Source: G963701675 sp963701675 (lineage in GTDB: Bacteria > Planctomycetota > Planctomycetia > Gemmatales > Gemmataceae). Taken from it: 64,000 nt of DNA. The stretch is taken from contig OY969623.1 in the NCBI GenBank assembly GCA_963701675.1, forward strand, positions 8,184,001 through 8,248,000, given 5' to 3'. Positions within the stretch are counted from its first letter, which is position 1. Each line of letters begins with the position of its first letter. The notes beneath the pieces are model-generated. The model was not told where the DNA came from and did no database searches. It was given only the letters and a program-made list of their open reading frames with translations. The translations under genes were made by a program, and so were the position numbers. Of this stretch, positions 28,002 to 37,173 are shown in pieces.

Positions 28002-30620
28002 ATGACTACGCCACTAGACAATGACCATCGATTTGAGCACTTCGTCGCCAAATACAACACGGAATGGGTAAAGCAACGAGATTTGCCCGCGGAAAAAGTC
28101 CGAGCCTGGGAATTCATCCGTCGTGGTTTGGAAACGGCACCCAGGCGAAACATCGTCCGACTTGCTGTCGAATGGTTGGTATCGCACCAACGGTTGACCG
28201 CCGCTGCAATCGCAGCAGTAATATTTACTGCACTCTTGTACCAGCTTTGGTCGCAGCCGCGGAACCCAGGTGCTCAGGATTCGATAATCGTAGAGTCAAT
28301 TGACGCGCACGCGAAGCCGCTGCACGTTGTAAGTCTCGAACTTACCCGCCTCGAAGCTAGTCGTCTCGCGCATTCGCACAAGCTCGGTAGCATGTCGTAC
28401 CACGCAATGGTTAACGACAGCATTCTGGTGTCTGTCCGTTTGAATCGTGAAGCCTATTTCTACGTCTTGGCCTTCAACCCAAATGGTACACACCAGCTGT
28501 GGTATCCCTCCAACGGAAGCATCCAGCCGGAACTTACGGACCACATCGGAGGACTAATCGATTCCGAGGAACTAGAAGACGCGTTTCGGTTGACGGACGG
28601 GACCGGTCTACAGGCCTTTGTCGTGATCGCGTCTGACCAGCCGCTTCCGCCCTTTGACACCTGGCGCTGCAATATCGACGAAACACCCTGGCAACCCGTG
28701 CAAGTCGCCCAGAACACAGGTGTATGGGAGTTTAATGGCAACGAGACGCGATGGCTTGGGGATGGGCTACGCTCGCTTTCGGAGGCCTCGGCATCTCCGC
28801 GTGCTTTCACGGAGCTTTGCAATTATCTAAAGTCTAGGCCCGAGCTATCTCTCGTTTTCGCCCAAGCCTTCCCCGTATTGGATGGGCCCAAGAAACAGCC
28901 ACAAATACTGGCAGATCGCAAGACCGATTCCAAAGCAGCGAAAAGGTTGATCCAAGAAATCGAACGCCTGCAGCTCGTTGGTCGGTTCAAAGATGCAATT
29001 CCTCTTAATCGGGAACTTCTGCGCCTGCGCGAAAGAGAATCTGGTGTCGACCATTGGATGACTGCAGATGCCAAGTGCGATCTTGACATCTCCCTCCGTC
29101 TTGCCGATCAGCCAGAAGAAGTACGTATAGCGGTCGGCAACGCGATCCGCGAGCTTGGACAGTCGGTGGTCAATCACCGAAATGGGAATTTCCAAGAAGC
29201 GGAACGGCAATGTCGACAATCACTCGAGATTTTCACCGATGCCATCGGCAAACAAAATCCACTTACCGCTAATGCAACGGACATGTTGGGAGTGATCATT
29301 GGTGCGCAAGGTCGATTTTCAGAGGCAGCCGACTGCCACGCCAAAGCGCGGGAAGTAAACGTCCAAACTTTCGGTAACAATCACCCAGATACTGCTCGAA
29401 GTCTCTCCAATCTGGCCGTCTCGTTAGATCGACTTAGCCAGTATGCCAGGGCGGAGGCGATTCACCGAGAAGCTGAAGAGATTGCGAAATCCACGAAACA
29501 TGAGCATCGTCTCGCGCTCTGTAGCGGCGCGTATGCTACTCATCTTCACCTGCGAGGTATGCACTCGGAGGCAGAGATTCGATTTCGCCAAGTTCTTGAC
29601 ATCCGGCAACGCATCGACGGTGATAGTCATGTGGAGACGGCTCTAGCATGGAGCAACCTGGCGAACAACTTGGATGGACAAAACCGGTTTGAGGAAGCCG
29701 AATCATCACACCGGCAAGCACTGACAATCGAACGTTTGAATCTTGGGGACGACCATCCGGATGTTGCCCAACGATTGCATGATCTTGCCTGCAACCTCGA
29801 TAACCAAAACCGCTACGGCGAAGCCGAACGATTGCACCAGAGGGCAATCGCGATCCGCGAACAGACCAGCGGACCGGAAGCGATAGCACAGGGTCTTAAC
29901 AGTTTAGCGATGAACCTCGACGGCCAGGGCAAACACGTGACCGCGGAGGCGTTACATCGACGAGCGCTAAGACTCTACGAAAGGTCTCAACCAAGTCAAC
30001 ACATGCATATCGCCCAGTGCCACAACAATCTTGGGATGAATCTTACGGCGCAGGGCAAGCTAGAAGAGGCCGATCAAGAACTCCGTGAGGCCCTCACTAT
30101 ATGCCGTGCGATCGTCGGTGAATCGCATTCGCACACTGCGACATGTCTTAATAACCTTGCCAAGAATCTGCTTGCTCTGGGCAAGTATGCCGACGCTGAG
30201 AATCTGTTCCGACAAGCGTTGGCCACATCGCAAGCGACCGTTGGTACTACACATACGCTTTCTGCTTCGATCATGTTCAACTTGGCCAACTGCCTCGTCG
30301 CTCAAGGCCGTGATGAACAAGCGGAGCCGTTCTTTCGTGATGCAACTCAGTCCCATGAAGCGGCCCGTTTGCGCACTTCTAGCGGAATTGGACGCGCTCA
30401 GTTCACGGCAAAGCGTTCATTCTCCGTGGCGCTTGCCGCCTGCTTGCTCCGCCTTCACAAAACTGAAGAGGCGTGGCGTTTTGCTGAAGCGAGCTTGCGC
30501 GCGGTTTACTCGACGATTTGGCTCCATTTACTATGGCCCAATCCACTGACGAGGAGCAATGCCGCTTACGCCGTTTCGCGGCCCGACTCCGCGAACTGGA
30601 TATCTCGCTATCGGCGCTAA
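28002..30620 (+). CDS. Transmembrane TPR protein (N-terminal part of a TPR-CHAT protein)
   Basis: 872 aa. Residues ~10-50 form the short domain shared with the 26658 gene. A single membrane helix follows (~67-88, LTAAAIAAVIFTALLYQLW). A DUF4384-like beta domain (VRLNREAYFYVLAFNPNGTH) spans ~110-230. From ~330 on there are about ten kinesin-light-chain-type TPRs (NNLGMNLTAQGKLEEADQEL). Near 30499 the homologous sequence moves to the frame of the next ORF (SLARGLLDDLA-type), so the split is probably one lost G. Cytosolic N-terminus plus an operonic ECF factor suggests an anti-sigma-like role; this is inference. Confidence 0.85.
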   Translation: MTTPLDNDHRFEHFVAKYNTEWVKQRDLPAEKVRAWEFIRRGLETAPRRNIVRLAVEWLVSHQRLTAAAIAAVIFTALLYQLWSQPRNPGAQDSIIVESIDAHAKPLHVVSLELTRLEASRLAHSHKLGSMSYHAMVNDSILVSVRLNREAYFYVLAFNPNGTHQLWYPSNGSIQPELTDHIGGLIDSEELEDAFRLTDGTGLQAFVVIASDQPLPPFDTWRCNIDETPWQPVQVAQNTGVWEFNGNETRWLGDGLRSLSEASASPRAFTELCNYLKSRPELSLVFAQAFPVLDGPKKQPQILADRKTDSKAAKRLIQEIERLQLVGRFKDAIPLNRELLRLRERESGVDHWMTADAKCDLDISLRLADQPEEVRIAVGNAIRELGQSVVNHRNGNFQEAERQCRQSLEIFTDAIGKQNPLTANATDMLGVIIGAQGRFSEAADCHAKAREVNVQTFGNNHPDTARSLSNLAVSLDRLSQYARAEAIHREAEEIAKSTKHEHRLALCSGAYATHLHLRGMHSEAEIRFRQVLDIRQRIDGDSHVETALAWSNLANNLDGQNRFEEAESSHRQALTIERLNLGDDHPDVAQRLHDLACNLDNQNRYGEAERLHQRAIAIREQTSGPEAIAQGLNSLAMNLDGQGKHVTAEALHRRALRLYERSQPSQHMHIAQCHNNLGMNLTAQGKLEEADQELREALTICRAIVGESHSHTATCLNNLAKNLLALGKYADAENLFRQALATSQATVGTTHTLSASIMFNLANCLVAQGRDEQAEPFFRDATQSHEAARLRTSSGIGRAQFTAKRSFSVALAACLLRLHKTEEAWRFAEASLRAVYSTIWLHLLWPNPLTRSNAAYAVSRPDSANWISRYRR

Positions 30621-32305
30621 TTAGTGAAAAGAATCTGTCGTCGGAACAACAATCTCAGAAGGATGTTTTCTTAAAGGAGCGCGCCGATTTGCAAGCAGAT
30701 CTGGCGCGGATCGCTGCCGCACGATCGCAGCGCCGCGTTTATCCCATCGAACGCATTCAAAAGCAAATTCCACCCGATGCTGCACTCATCTTCTGGATAG
30801 ACATTGCAAGTCCAACCAAGCAGCCTGAAGCCGTGGGCAATCATTGGGGGTGCGTTATTCGGAGCCAGGGGCCTCCCACGTGGATTGGATTGCCAGGTTC
30901 AGGAGCAAACGGCGGATGGATCGCATCGGATTACAGCCTCCTTGCCTGCCTTCGCGATGCGCTCAAGTCTCAAGGCGAGGACTGGAGCGAATTGGCCCAC
31001 AAGATTGCGGCACAACGCCTCAAACCGCTAGAAACGGCTTTCATCCCGACGGCGACGCTTCCAAACGTTAAGCACCTAGTCGCGATCCCGTGGGGCCCAA
31101 TGGCTGGAGTCCCGCTTGAAGTGCTAACTGAGAAATACACGGTGAGCTACGCTCCTTCCGCTACGATCTACGCCTTTCTAGCTGAGCAACAGCGTCCTCT
31201 CCGACAATTGAGTTTGCTGGCTATTGGGGCGCCCGAGTTTGCGCCATCGTCAAAAGCTCGCCCGACACCACCCGACAGTGGCATTCTCGTAATGGCTGCA
31301 TCGCCCTCGTCAAGAGCCTTCAAAGCCGGACTTCGTGGCGGGGACGTGCTGCTAAGGTACGGTGCTTCGCCCCTAAACTGTCCCACTGATCTAAAGGCCC
31401 TTACCTCGGCCGCAACACTTGAACTTGTGGTTTGGCGAGAAGGGCAGGTTCTTTCCATTAGGCTATTACCGGACGACTTGAACCCTGCCTCCGTCGTGGT
31501 TAGCTCGGAACCTGTCGCGCTCGCATTGCCCAAACGTTGGGAACTGGACGCCATGATTGCCGGCCTGCCGACTCACCTTCACACCTGGCCGCCGCCGCTT
31601 CGTTTTTCGCATCTTGAAGTTACATCTATTAGCAAGCTTTTCCCAGCCTCCAAGGTCATAACGGCGACACAAGCCAGCGAGCAGGAACTCAATAAAATCG
31701 TCCATGACGGTCAGCTCAAGCATTTTGGAGTGGTGCACCTCGCGACACATGGATATATACACGCAACTAACCCCACATTGTCAGAGTTACAACTCGCGTT
31801 GGATCGGCGCCTTCTGCTCAGAACAATCCAAGAAAAATGGGATCTTGACAACGCCGATCTCGTTACTCTGTCCGCTTGCGAAACTGCGATGGGAGTAGAC
31901 GGCGGCGGTGAAGGCTATATAGGATTTTCTCAAGTCCTTTTCGCCAAAGGAACACGCAGTTTACTGTTGTCTCTTTGGGAAGTTGATGATCTTGCGACGA
32001 CTCTTCTTATGGTACGTTTTTACGAAAATTGGCTCGGTTCCCGTCCAAGCCTTACAAAACCAATGCCCAAAGCCGATGCCCTCGCGGAAGCAAAGCAATG
32101 GCTAAGACAACTTACAACAAGCGAGCGGAACCGTTGGCTTGATGAGCATCGTGCCTCCAACAATGCTGAAGTGAAAAGAGAACTCCACCGCGGGGAGCGC
32201 GTCAAGCCCGTGACGACTACTCCCATAAATGCCGACACACAGGAACGGCCGTACGCTCATCCCAAATATTGGGCGGCGTTTGTCCTGATCGGCGATTCGA
32301 GGTAG
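30518..32305 (+). CDS. CHAT-domain (caspase-like) protease part with inserted PDZ domain
   Basis: 595 aa, overlapping the TPR frame by ~100 nt and probably its continuation. After a coiled coil (~25-70) the CHAT fold begins (VYPIERIQKQIPPDAALIFW). A PDZ-like module (PDSGILVMAASPSSRAFKAG, LRGGDVLLRYG) occupies ~31255-31500. The catalytic His is in VVHLATHGY (codon 31748) and the Cys in VTLSACETAMG (codon 31877), followed by GFSQVLFAKGTRSLLLSLWE. CHAT proteins are caspase/separase-clan cysteine proteases, several of which are activated by a partner protein. Confidence 0.88.
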   Translation: MAPFTMAQSTDEEQCRLRRFAARLRELDISLSALISEKNLSSEQQSQKDVFLKERADLQADLARIAAARSQRRVYPIERIQKQIPPDAALIFWIDIASPTKQPEAVGNHWGCVIRSQGPPTWIGLPGSGANGGWIASDYSLLACLRDALKSQGEDWSELAHKIAAQRLKPLETAFIPTATLPNVKHLVAIPWGPMAGVPLEVLTEKYTVSYAPSATIYAFLAEQQRPLRQLSLLAIGAPEFAPSSKARPTPPDSGILVMAASPSSRAFKAGLRGGDVLLRYGASPLNCPTDLKALTSAATLELVVWREGQVLSIRLLPDDLNPASVVVSSEPVALALPKRWELDAMIAGLPTHLHTWPPPLRFSHLEVTSISKLFPASKVITATQASEQELNKIVHDGQLKHFGVVHLATHGYIHATNPTLSELQLALDRRLLLRTIQEKWDLDNADLVTLSACETAMGVDGGGEGYIGFSQVLFAKGTRSLLLSLWEVDDLATTLLMVRFYENWLGSRPSLTKPMPKADALAEAKQWLRQLTTSERNRWLDEHRASNNAEVKRELHRGERVKPVTTTPINADTQERPYAHPKYWAAFVLIGDSR

Positions 32306-32452
32306 GAGAGATCGACTCAACGATGTGGAGCGGTTGGCGGTGACGCTTAGCGATCTTCGAAACGGACAATTTCTTGCCGTTTCCGCGAAAGATTCGGCGA
32401 TGCTTTCAACTCCCGAAGGAAATCGCGCCTCTGGCCTTGAGAGACAGTTGCT

Positions 32453-32974
32453 TCAATCCCGGCTATGAAGAAATGCCGGCGCGTGCTCGCTGATCCAGGT
32501 CTTGACCTCCGCTTGTGACTCGAACTCCGCCACTTCAATGCTGTCAATAGTGGGGCCATCCTCTCCTACTTGCCGAATCTCTTCCGGGCTCATCTCACGA
32601 ACCCAGACCAGGCGATGGCGCTGCAACCCGGCATGCGTCAGGTTCACGGCGCCCTTGTTGAGCGGTCGGTCGAGGTTGCTGCCCCGAATCAGCACGAGAT
32701 ACACAAGATCGCCAGAGAACTTCAGCAGCAAGCCCTCTGATGGATCGTACCGGCAGGGCCCAAGCCAGGAGTAAGGGAACCAAGTGCTGTTGCCGTCGCG
32801 GAAGCGGAACTCCACGGCGCTGGCATGGTCGCGGATGCCCCTTAAGTAGCCAAAAGCCCCGCACGATGCTTCGCCTTCCTCGCCGTCGGCGTCGTCCTTG
32901 GGCCGGCCGCCGGAATTCCTGCTCTCGTGGCTCATCGACCGCAATCGATCCTTATAGGTCGGCTTATCGGTCAT
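32453..32974 (-). CDS. Hypothetical protein coupled to the relaxase gene
   Basis: A 173-aa protein from the ATG at 32974, which overlaps the relaxase stop by 11 nt, so translation is coupled. The N-terminal 40 residues are polar. Residues ~45-110 (GAFGYLRGIRDHASAVEFRF, STWFPYSWLGP) read like a small beta domain, and the C-terminus (EVAEFESQAEVKTWISEHAP) like a helix. No known family was recognised. Its place suggests a role in the mobilizable element. Confidence 0.65.
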   Translation of the reverse strand: MTDKPTYKDRLRSMSHESRNSGGRPKDDADGEEGEASCGAFGYLRGIRDHASAVEFRFRDGNSTWFPYSWLGPCRYDPSEGLLLKFSGDLVYLVLIRGSNLDRPLNKGAVNLTHAGLQRHRLVWVREMSPEEIRQVGEDGPTIDSIEVAEFESQAEVKTWISEHAPAFLHSRD

Positions 32975-35594
32975 AATCCGGCCCTTGCTCGGCGTCTTTG
33001 ACAGAAACCGGCTTATGGGGCGGATGTGACGCTGGCGGCTGCTTGGTGGATTCGGCAAGCTCGGTTGCCGACAGCGGATCGTCGCGGCGGCTAACCGCTT
33101 TCAGTAGTTCCTTGCGATCATCGGTGAATATCAGCGCTTGTTCCTTGCCACGCGTGCCCGCGACATACGCAGTGCGCTCGCAGGTTGCAGGCAACGATTC
33201 GCTGGAGATGGCGACGAAAACTTTATCGACCGTCACACCCTGGCTGGCGTGGCTGGTGATCACGTAGCCGTGCGTTAAATGACCAAAGTCACGGTCGATC
33301 ACCCCACCGTTAGCCATGATGAGGTCGCCGCGTTTGGTAAAGCCCCGCACGGTAAACAGCGCCCCGTTGTTCAAGCGATGTTTGCCGTCCTTGGTCTTGC
33401 CGCCGGCGGTGAGCCGGACGCGGTCGCCCATCGCCAGCACAAGTTCGATGGGCCGGTACACCTCGAACCGTTTGGCAAGCTCCGTCGGCACGTCGGCGCC
33501 ATCACCCACGATGAGCCGTGTGCCTTTAACATAACCCGGAGCATTCTGATGGAATTGAACCAAATCTCCTGCATCGTATTCAGTGGCGTCGGCCTTCTGG
33601 GCGTCGGTCAAATGCAACGGCACCCATGCCTTGACTACGCGTTCCATGCCAAGCTTGCTTTTCTCTTTAAGCCCGTCGCGAATAGCCTCGGTAATCCGAT
33701 TGCCTTCGGCGTGCGTCGGCGACACAACGAGTGCGGACTTCGCTTGTCCATCCCGCTTCTTCTCGGAAACGGCAGTCAGGTAAGCGTGAACCAGTTGCTG
33801 ATTGCGGTCGCCATCGGCAAGCTGCCTGAGCCAGCCGAGCTTGTCCAACTCATCGAATCCTTCTTTCGTTTTCCCTTCGCTCAAATACTGCGCCGCCTTC
33901 TTGTAGCTGCCTTGCTGCCGCAGAATCTCCGTGACTTCCGCGACCTTAAGTCCCGCCATTTCTTCCAGGAGTCTCAGCGGCTCGCCGGCAGTCACGCTGC
34001 GGTGCTGTTTGCGGTCACCCACTAGCACCACCCGAGCATTGAGGGTTTCGGCTACGTCAAACAGCTTGAGCATGTCCCGTGTGCCAAGCTGGCTGGCTTC
34101 ATCCACGAGAATGACGCCACCGCTTGCTGTCTTCTGCATCGCTTCGTCTCGTAGGAATCTCGCTACGGTGTCGGCGCTCTCAAATCCGGCTTCCTCACGG
34201 AGCACTTCGCGGCTGGCCTTCACCGATTGCGCCAAAGCCGTGACCGGCCGCCCGGCTTCGGCCAGCGCCTCGCCAATCTCCTGCTCCAAAGTCGTCTTAC
34301 CCGTTCCTGCCACACCCCGGATGATGATGACGCGGTCGCGGGAACCAAGCACGTGACGCACGGCTGCTTTCTGACCTTTGGTAAACCATTCGCGGGAGCA
34401 GGGCCGTTTGGGATCTCCCAGCGGCCGGCAATGCCCGCGTCCTTGACGGGCGAATTCCACGAGGCGGGATTCGAGCGATACCATTTCCCTGGTTGTTGCC
34501 ATCCGCCGCCCTTCCACTTCACTGCGGATGAGAGGCCGTTTGCTTACTTCGCGGGTCACATCTTCCACCGTTACGGCGCCCAGGCCTAGTTTCAAAGCTT
34601 CGGTCAAGAGCTTGCGTTCCGGAACCACCGCCTCACGCACGAAACTGTGCTCGATGGCATGATCCACCGCCGGCTGCTCTTTGCACGGAGGTCTGACTAT
34701 CAATTGGCTCCGAGCACAAATGGCAGCAATCCTTTCGCATTCGTGGGGCTTCAAACGAGCCTGCCATTCCTTCCGCAGCCTCTCCCAAGAAAGTGCCGGG
34801 CCTTTCTTCTCACGCGTCTCCGCCCCAAGCTCCGCCTTGCGGTCAGGGGCCAGAATGCCCCGCTCGGCCGCCACCTTTTCAATCAGGACGGTTCGCCGCG
34901 AAAATCGCTGGAGCACGTCAACCGGTATTCCGGCAATCTCGAAATCGTCCCGCTTGCGGGTGACGCCAAAGCCTAAGTCCTGAAGCCGGTTGGCTAGCCG
35001 CACGCGGAACGCCGCCTGAAAATACGGTGCGTCACGTTTCAGTTCCCGAAACTGCCCCGCCTTCCAACGATTCTCTGCCTCATCCCAGGTAGTGTTGAAG
35101 ACAAAGACATGGGCATGGAGCTGGGGATCGGGAATACCGTTCACTGGCCGCGATGTTGTGTGGATGAATTCCGCCCAGACCATGGTTCCGCTGGTACGGT
35201 CGACCTCCACGCCCTTCCTTCGGAGGCGGGTCTTCATTTCGGTCTCCATTTCCCGCATGGTTTCGCCCTCTGCGGAACGGAAGGCATTGAGAATCTTTTC
35301 GTCGCCGTTTATCGCGCAAAGAAGTGAGACGGATTTGGGCACTGAGAACGTGAAATCGTAGCCCACCGTACGTTGCGACCGCCTCCGCACGGTGAGTTTC
35401 TTGCCGGTTTGCGGGTGAAGGTTATCGCAGAGCCGATCGAACGAGAGCTTGTCTACCGTGCCTTCGAGTCCTAGCCTTGCAGCCCCTTTGCCGCCCCAAA
35501 AACCGACGAGTTCTTGTCCTTCGCTGTAGTAGTCTGCCGTCGCGTAATAACGTTTCGCGTCCTTGGAACTATCCTGTTGCGTGATGCGGATCAC
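32964..35594 (-). CDS. MobF (TrwC/TraI-type) conjugative relaxase-helicase
   Basis: 876 aa. The N-terminal relaxase domain has Tyr pairs at 16-17 and 22-23 (KRYYATADYYSEG) for nicking and the His cluster in PQLHAHVFVFN. The middle and C-terminus form a RecD-like SF1 helicase: Walker A GVAGTGKTT, Walker B VILVDEASQLG, and HGYVITSHASQGVTVDKVFV near the end. It would nick oriT, stay bound to the strand and unwind it. No type IV secretion genes are visible, so the element is probably mobilizable rather than self-transmissible. Confidence 0.93.
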   Translation of the reverse strand: MIRITQQDSSKDAKRYYATADYYSEGQELVGFWGGKGAARLGLEGTVDKLSFDRLCDNLHPQTGKKLTVRRRSQRTVGYDFTFSVPKSVSLLCAINGDEKILNAFRSAEGETMREMETEMKTRLRRKGVEVDRTSGTMVWAEFIHTTSRPVNGIPDPQLHAHVFVFNTTWDEAENRWKAGQFRELKRDAPYFQAAFRVRLANRLQDLGFGVTRKRDDFEIAGIPVDVLQRFSRRTVLIEKVAAERGILAPDRKAELGAETREKKGPALSWERLRKEWQARLKPHECERIAAICARSQLIVRPPCKEQPAVDHAIEHSFVREAVVPERKLLTEALKLGLGAVTVEDVTREVSKRPLIRSEVEGRRMATTREMVSLESRLVEFARQGRGHCRPLGDPKRPCSREWFTKGQKAAVRHVLGSRDRVIIIRGVAGTGKTTLEQEIGEALAEAGRPVTALAQSVKASREVLREEAGFESADTVARFLRDEAMQKTASGGVILVDEASQLGTRDMLKLFDVAETLNARVVLVGDRKQHRSVTAGEPLRLLEEMAGLKVAEVTEILRQQGSYKKAAQYLSEGKTKEGFDELDKLGWLRQLADGDRNQQLVHAYLTAVSEKKRDGQAKSALVVSPTHAEGNRITEAIRDGLKEKSKLGMERVVKAWVPLHLTDAQKADATEYDAGDLVQFHQNAPGYVKGTRLIVGDGADVPTELAKRFEVYRPIELVLAMGDRVRLTAGGKTKDGKHRLNNGALFTVRGFTKRGDLIMANGGVIDRDFGHLTHGYVITSHASQGVTVDKVFVAISSESLPATCERTAYVAGTRGKEQALIFTDDRKELLKAVSRRDDPLSATELAESTKQPPASHPPHKPVSVKDAEQGPDYDR

Positions 35595-35632
35595 GCCTAA
35601 TTTTAGGCTACCACAATTACGTTAACGAAATC

Positions 35633-36080
35633 TTAAGCATTCTCTGCTCTCCCGCAGCCAGCCAACATCTGTAGGTTTTCGTTCTCGCCACCACGAGCAT
35701 CAAATGGCTCTAAATCAAGAAGAAAGGCGTACGGAGCAACGGGCTTGTTAATCCGGCAAAGACTACCCGCGCATGGGGGCTTCGGCAAATTCCGTTCTTC
35801 CCACCGAACTATACTTTGGGACTCGCTCCGTTCTCGCTTAGCAAACACACTCAGACGCATTTCTCGCCAGCCGGAAATGGTGATCACGCTGGTGCCATCG
35901 CCGGACAACTCCACTTCGCCACTCGCCTTCTTGAAGGCAGATGTCGCCTCGGGAGTTTCCTCTTGTCAACGCCGCCCGCTGGCCGCCATGGATCTGACAA
36001 ACTTCACGAATAGTCGCATCCGCTAATCGCACCCCGCCAGATCTTTTGCAAATGCTCGGCGGTAAGCCGCCTTCGTGCAT
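35633..36080 (-). pseudogene. Degenerate transposase fragment (possibly ISKra4-like)
   Basis: The minus strand reads ETPEATSAFKKASGEVELSG then DGTSVITISGWREMRLSVFA and KRERSESQSIVRWEERNLPK. From memory this resembles the DG...GWRE.R...FAKR block of ISKra4-type transposases. Upstream, GVRLADATIREVCQIHGGQR continues in another frame after a stop. The piece lacks a start and is broken, so it is a remnant. Family assignment is tentative. Confidence 0.4.
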
Positions 36081-36650
36081 TACAGTCCGTTCGCGATATC
36101 CTTTGTGGCGCTGTTGTCACCCGCGGGCGCACGTGCAGCGCCTTTTTTTTCCACCGCCACGGCTTCCTCTTGTAAGCTCGTTTCCAACGCCAACCTTACA
36201 AATTCATGGGGTGCAGTAAAGTTTGTTGGGGGTTGGCTGGCCGAGCCGTTTTTCACGGGTTGCCCAACAGGGGAAAATCCAACGCTCCTAAGCTGAAAAC
36301 CGGCTCCGGCTCGTTCCAAGCCGGGATATTCGCAAACACGACCCCCAACATCCGCAACTGCACCCAATTCATGCCTCTGGTCAGAATTTGCTTGACAACC
36401 GTCATTTTCCGGTTCAAGATGACGCTTGGTTCGCTGCTCCGTAGATTCCCTTTACTCGCGGAGGACTCAGCAAGTGAACCACAGCTTCGCTTCATGCGAG
36501 ACCCAGTTCCAACGTAGCCCAGCGAGCGTTAGTCTGAGCTGGTCCATACCCTCTATACAAAAACTGAATTCGTTCGAGACGCGTGTGCGCGCTCTGTTTC
36601 TTGGTGTCGTTGGCTAAGAGTACCACTTACATTATCTAGGAGAACCAGTC
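36081..36650. other. Gene-poor stretch before cysteine-rich cassette
   Basis: No recognisable gene. A 95-codon minus frame (36080-36367) and a 103-codon plus frame (36206-36517) overlap and look non-coding. The cassette's promoter should lie in the last ~150 bp. Confidence 0.35.
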
Positions 36651-37103
36651 ATGAGAACGCGAATGGTTGCATCTGGGTCTTTCTGTGGAGGCCTGATCTT
36701 CGTCGCCCTTGGCATGTCGGCAATGGAAACAGAGGTTCGGTCCTCGACGACAATTGAGCTGGAAATGAAGCGGGGTGGCGCTCCAAACCAACAGTGCTTC
36801 AAAATCGGAAGCTGTCAGAGCCACTGCCAGCTCGATCCTAATATAAATAAGTGCGTGACTTGCAAGCCAACCGGCACAACTAGCGCCAGTTACTACTATT
36901 GCCAATCAGGGCAGCCGACTGACGACTGCCAAACCAACACCTCGGGATTCCAGAACTGTGGCCGAAGAACCGAAACAACCCCGCTGGCAGGTGGTTCGTG
37001 CACGGCGCCGGGCGGAGGGCCAAACTGCCGAACTCCGCAGGACACCGATGTGCATTGCGCCAATTACCCAAACGTTGATAGTTCGTCCCCTTGCCAGCCT
37101 TAA
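36651..37103 (+). CDS. Secreted 12-cysteine protein with double-glycine-type leader (copy 1)
   Basis: 150 aa; ATG behind AGGAGAACC. Residues 1-26 form a hydrophobic export signal (ASGSFCGGLIFVALGMSA). The leader ends IELEMKRGG, with Glu and Leu at -8 and -7 and Gly-Gly at -2/-1, as in substrates of C39 leader peptidases. The 107-residue remainder starts APNQQCFKIGSCQSHC and has 12 Cys, all at matching places in copy 2. Function unknown; a disulfide-rich extracellular protein is likely. A C39-like peptidase lies ~2.7 kb downstream on the same strand. Confidence 0.75.
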   Translation: MRTRMVASGSFCGGLIFVALGMSAMETEVRSSTTIELEMKRGGAPNQQCFKIGSCQSHCQLDPNINKCVTCKPTGTTSASYYYCQSGQPTDDCQTNTSGFQNCGRRTETTPLAGGSCTAPGGGPNCRTPQDTDVHCANYPNVDSSSPCQP

Positions 37104-37173
37104 ACCCGATCCGAAGGAAACACGAGTTCAAGTATCGCCAAGCAAACTTGGGTTCTTTCAAGGAGTTAACACA

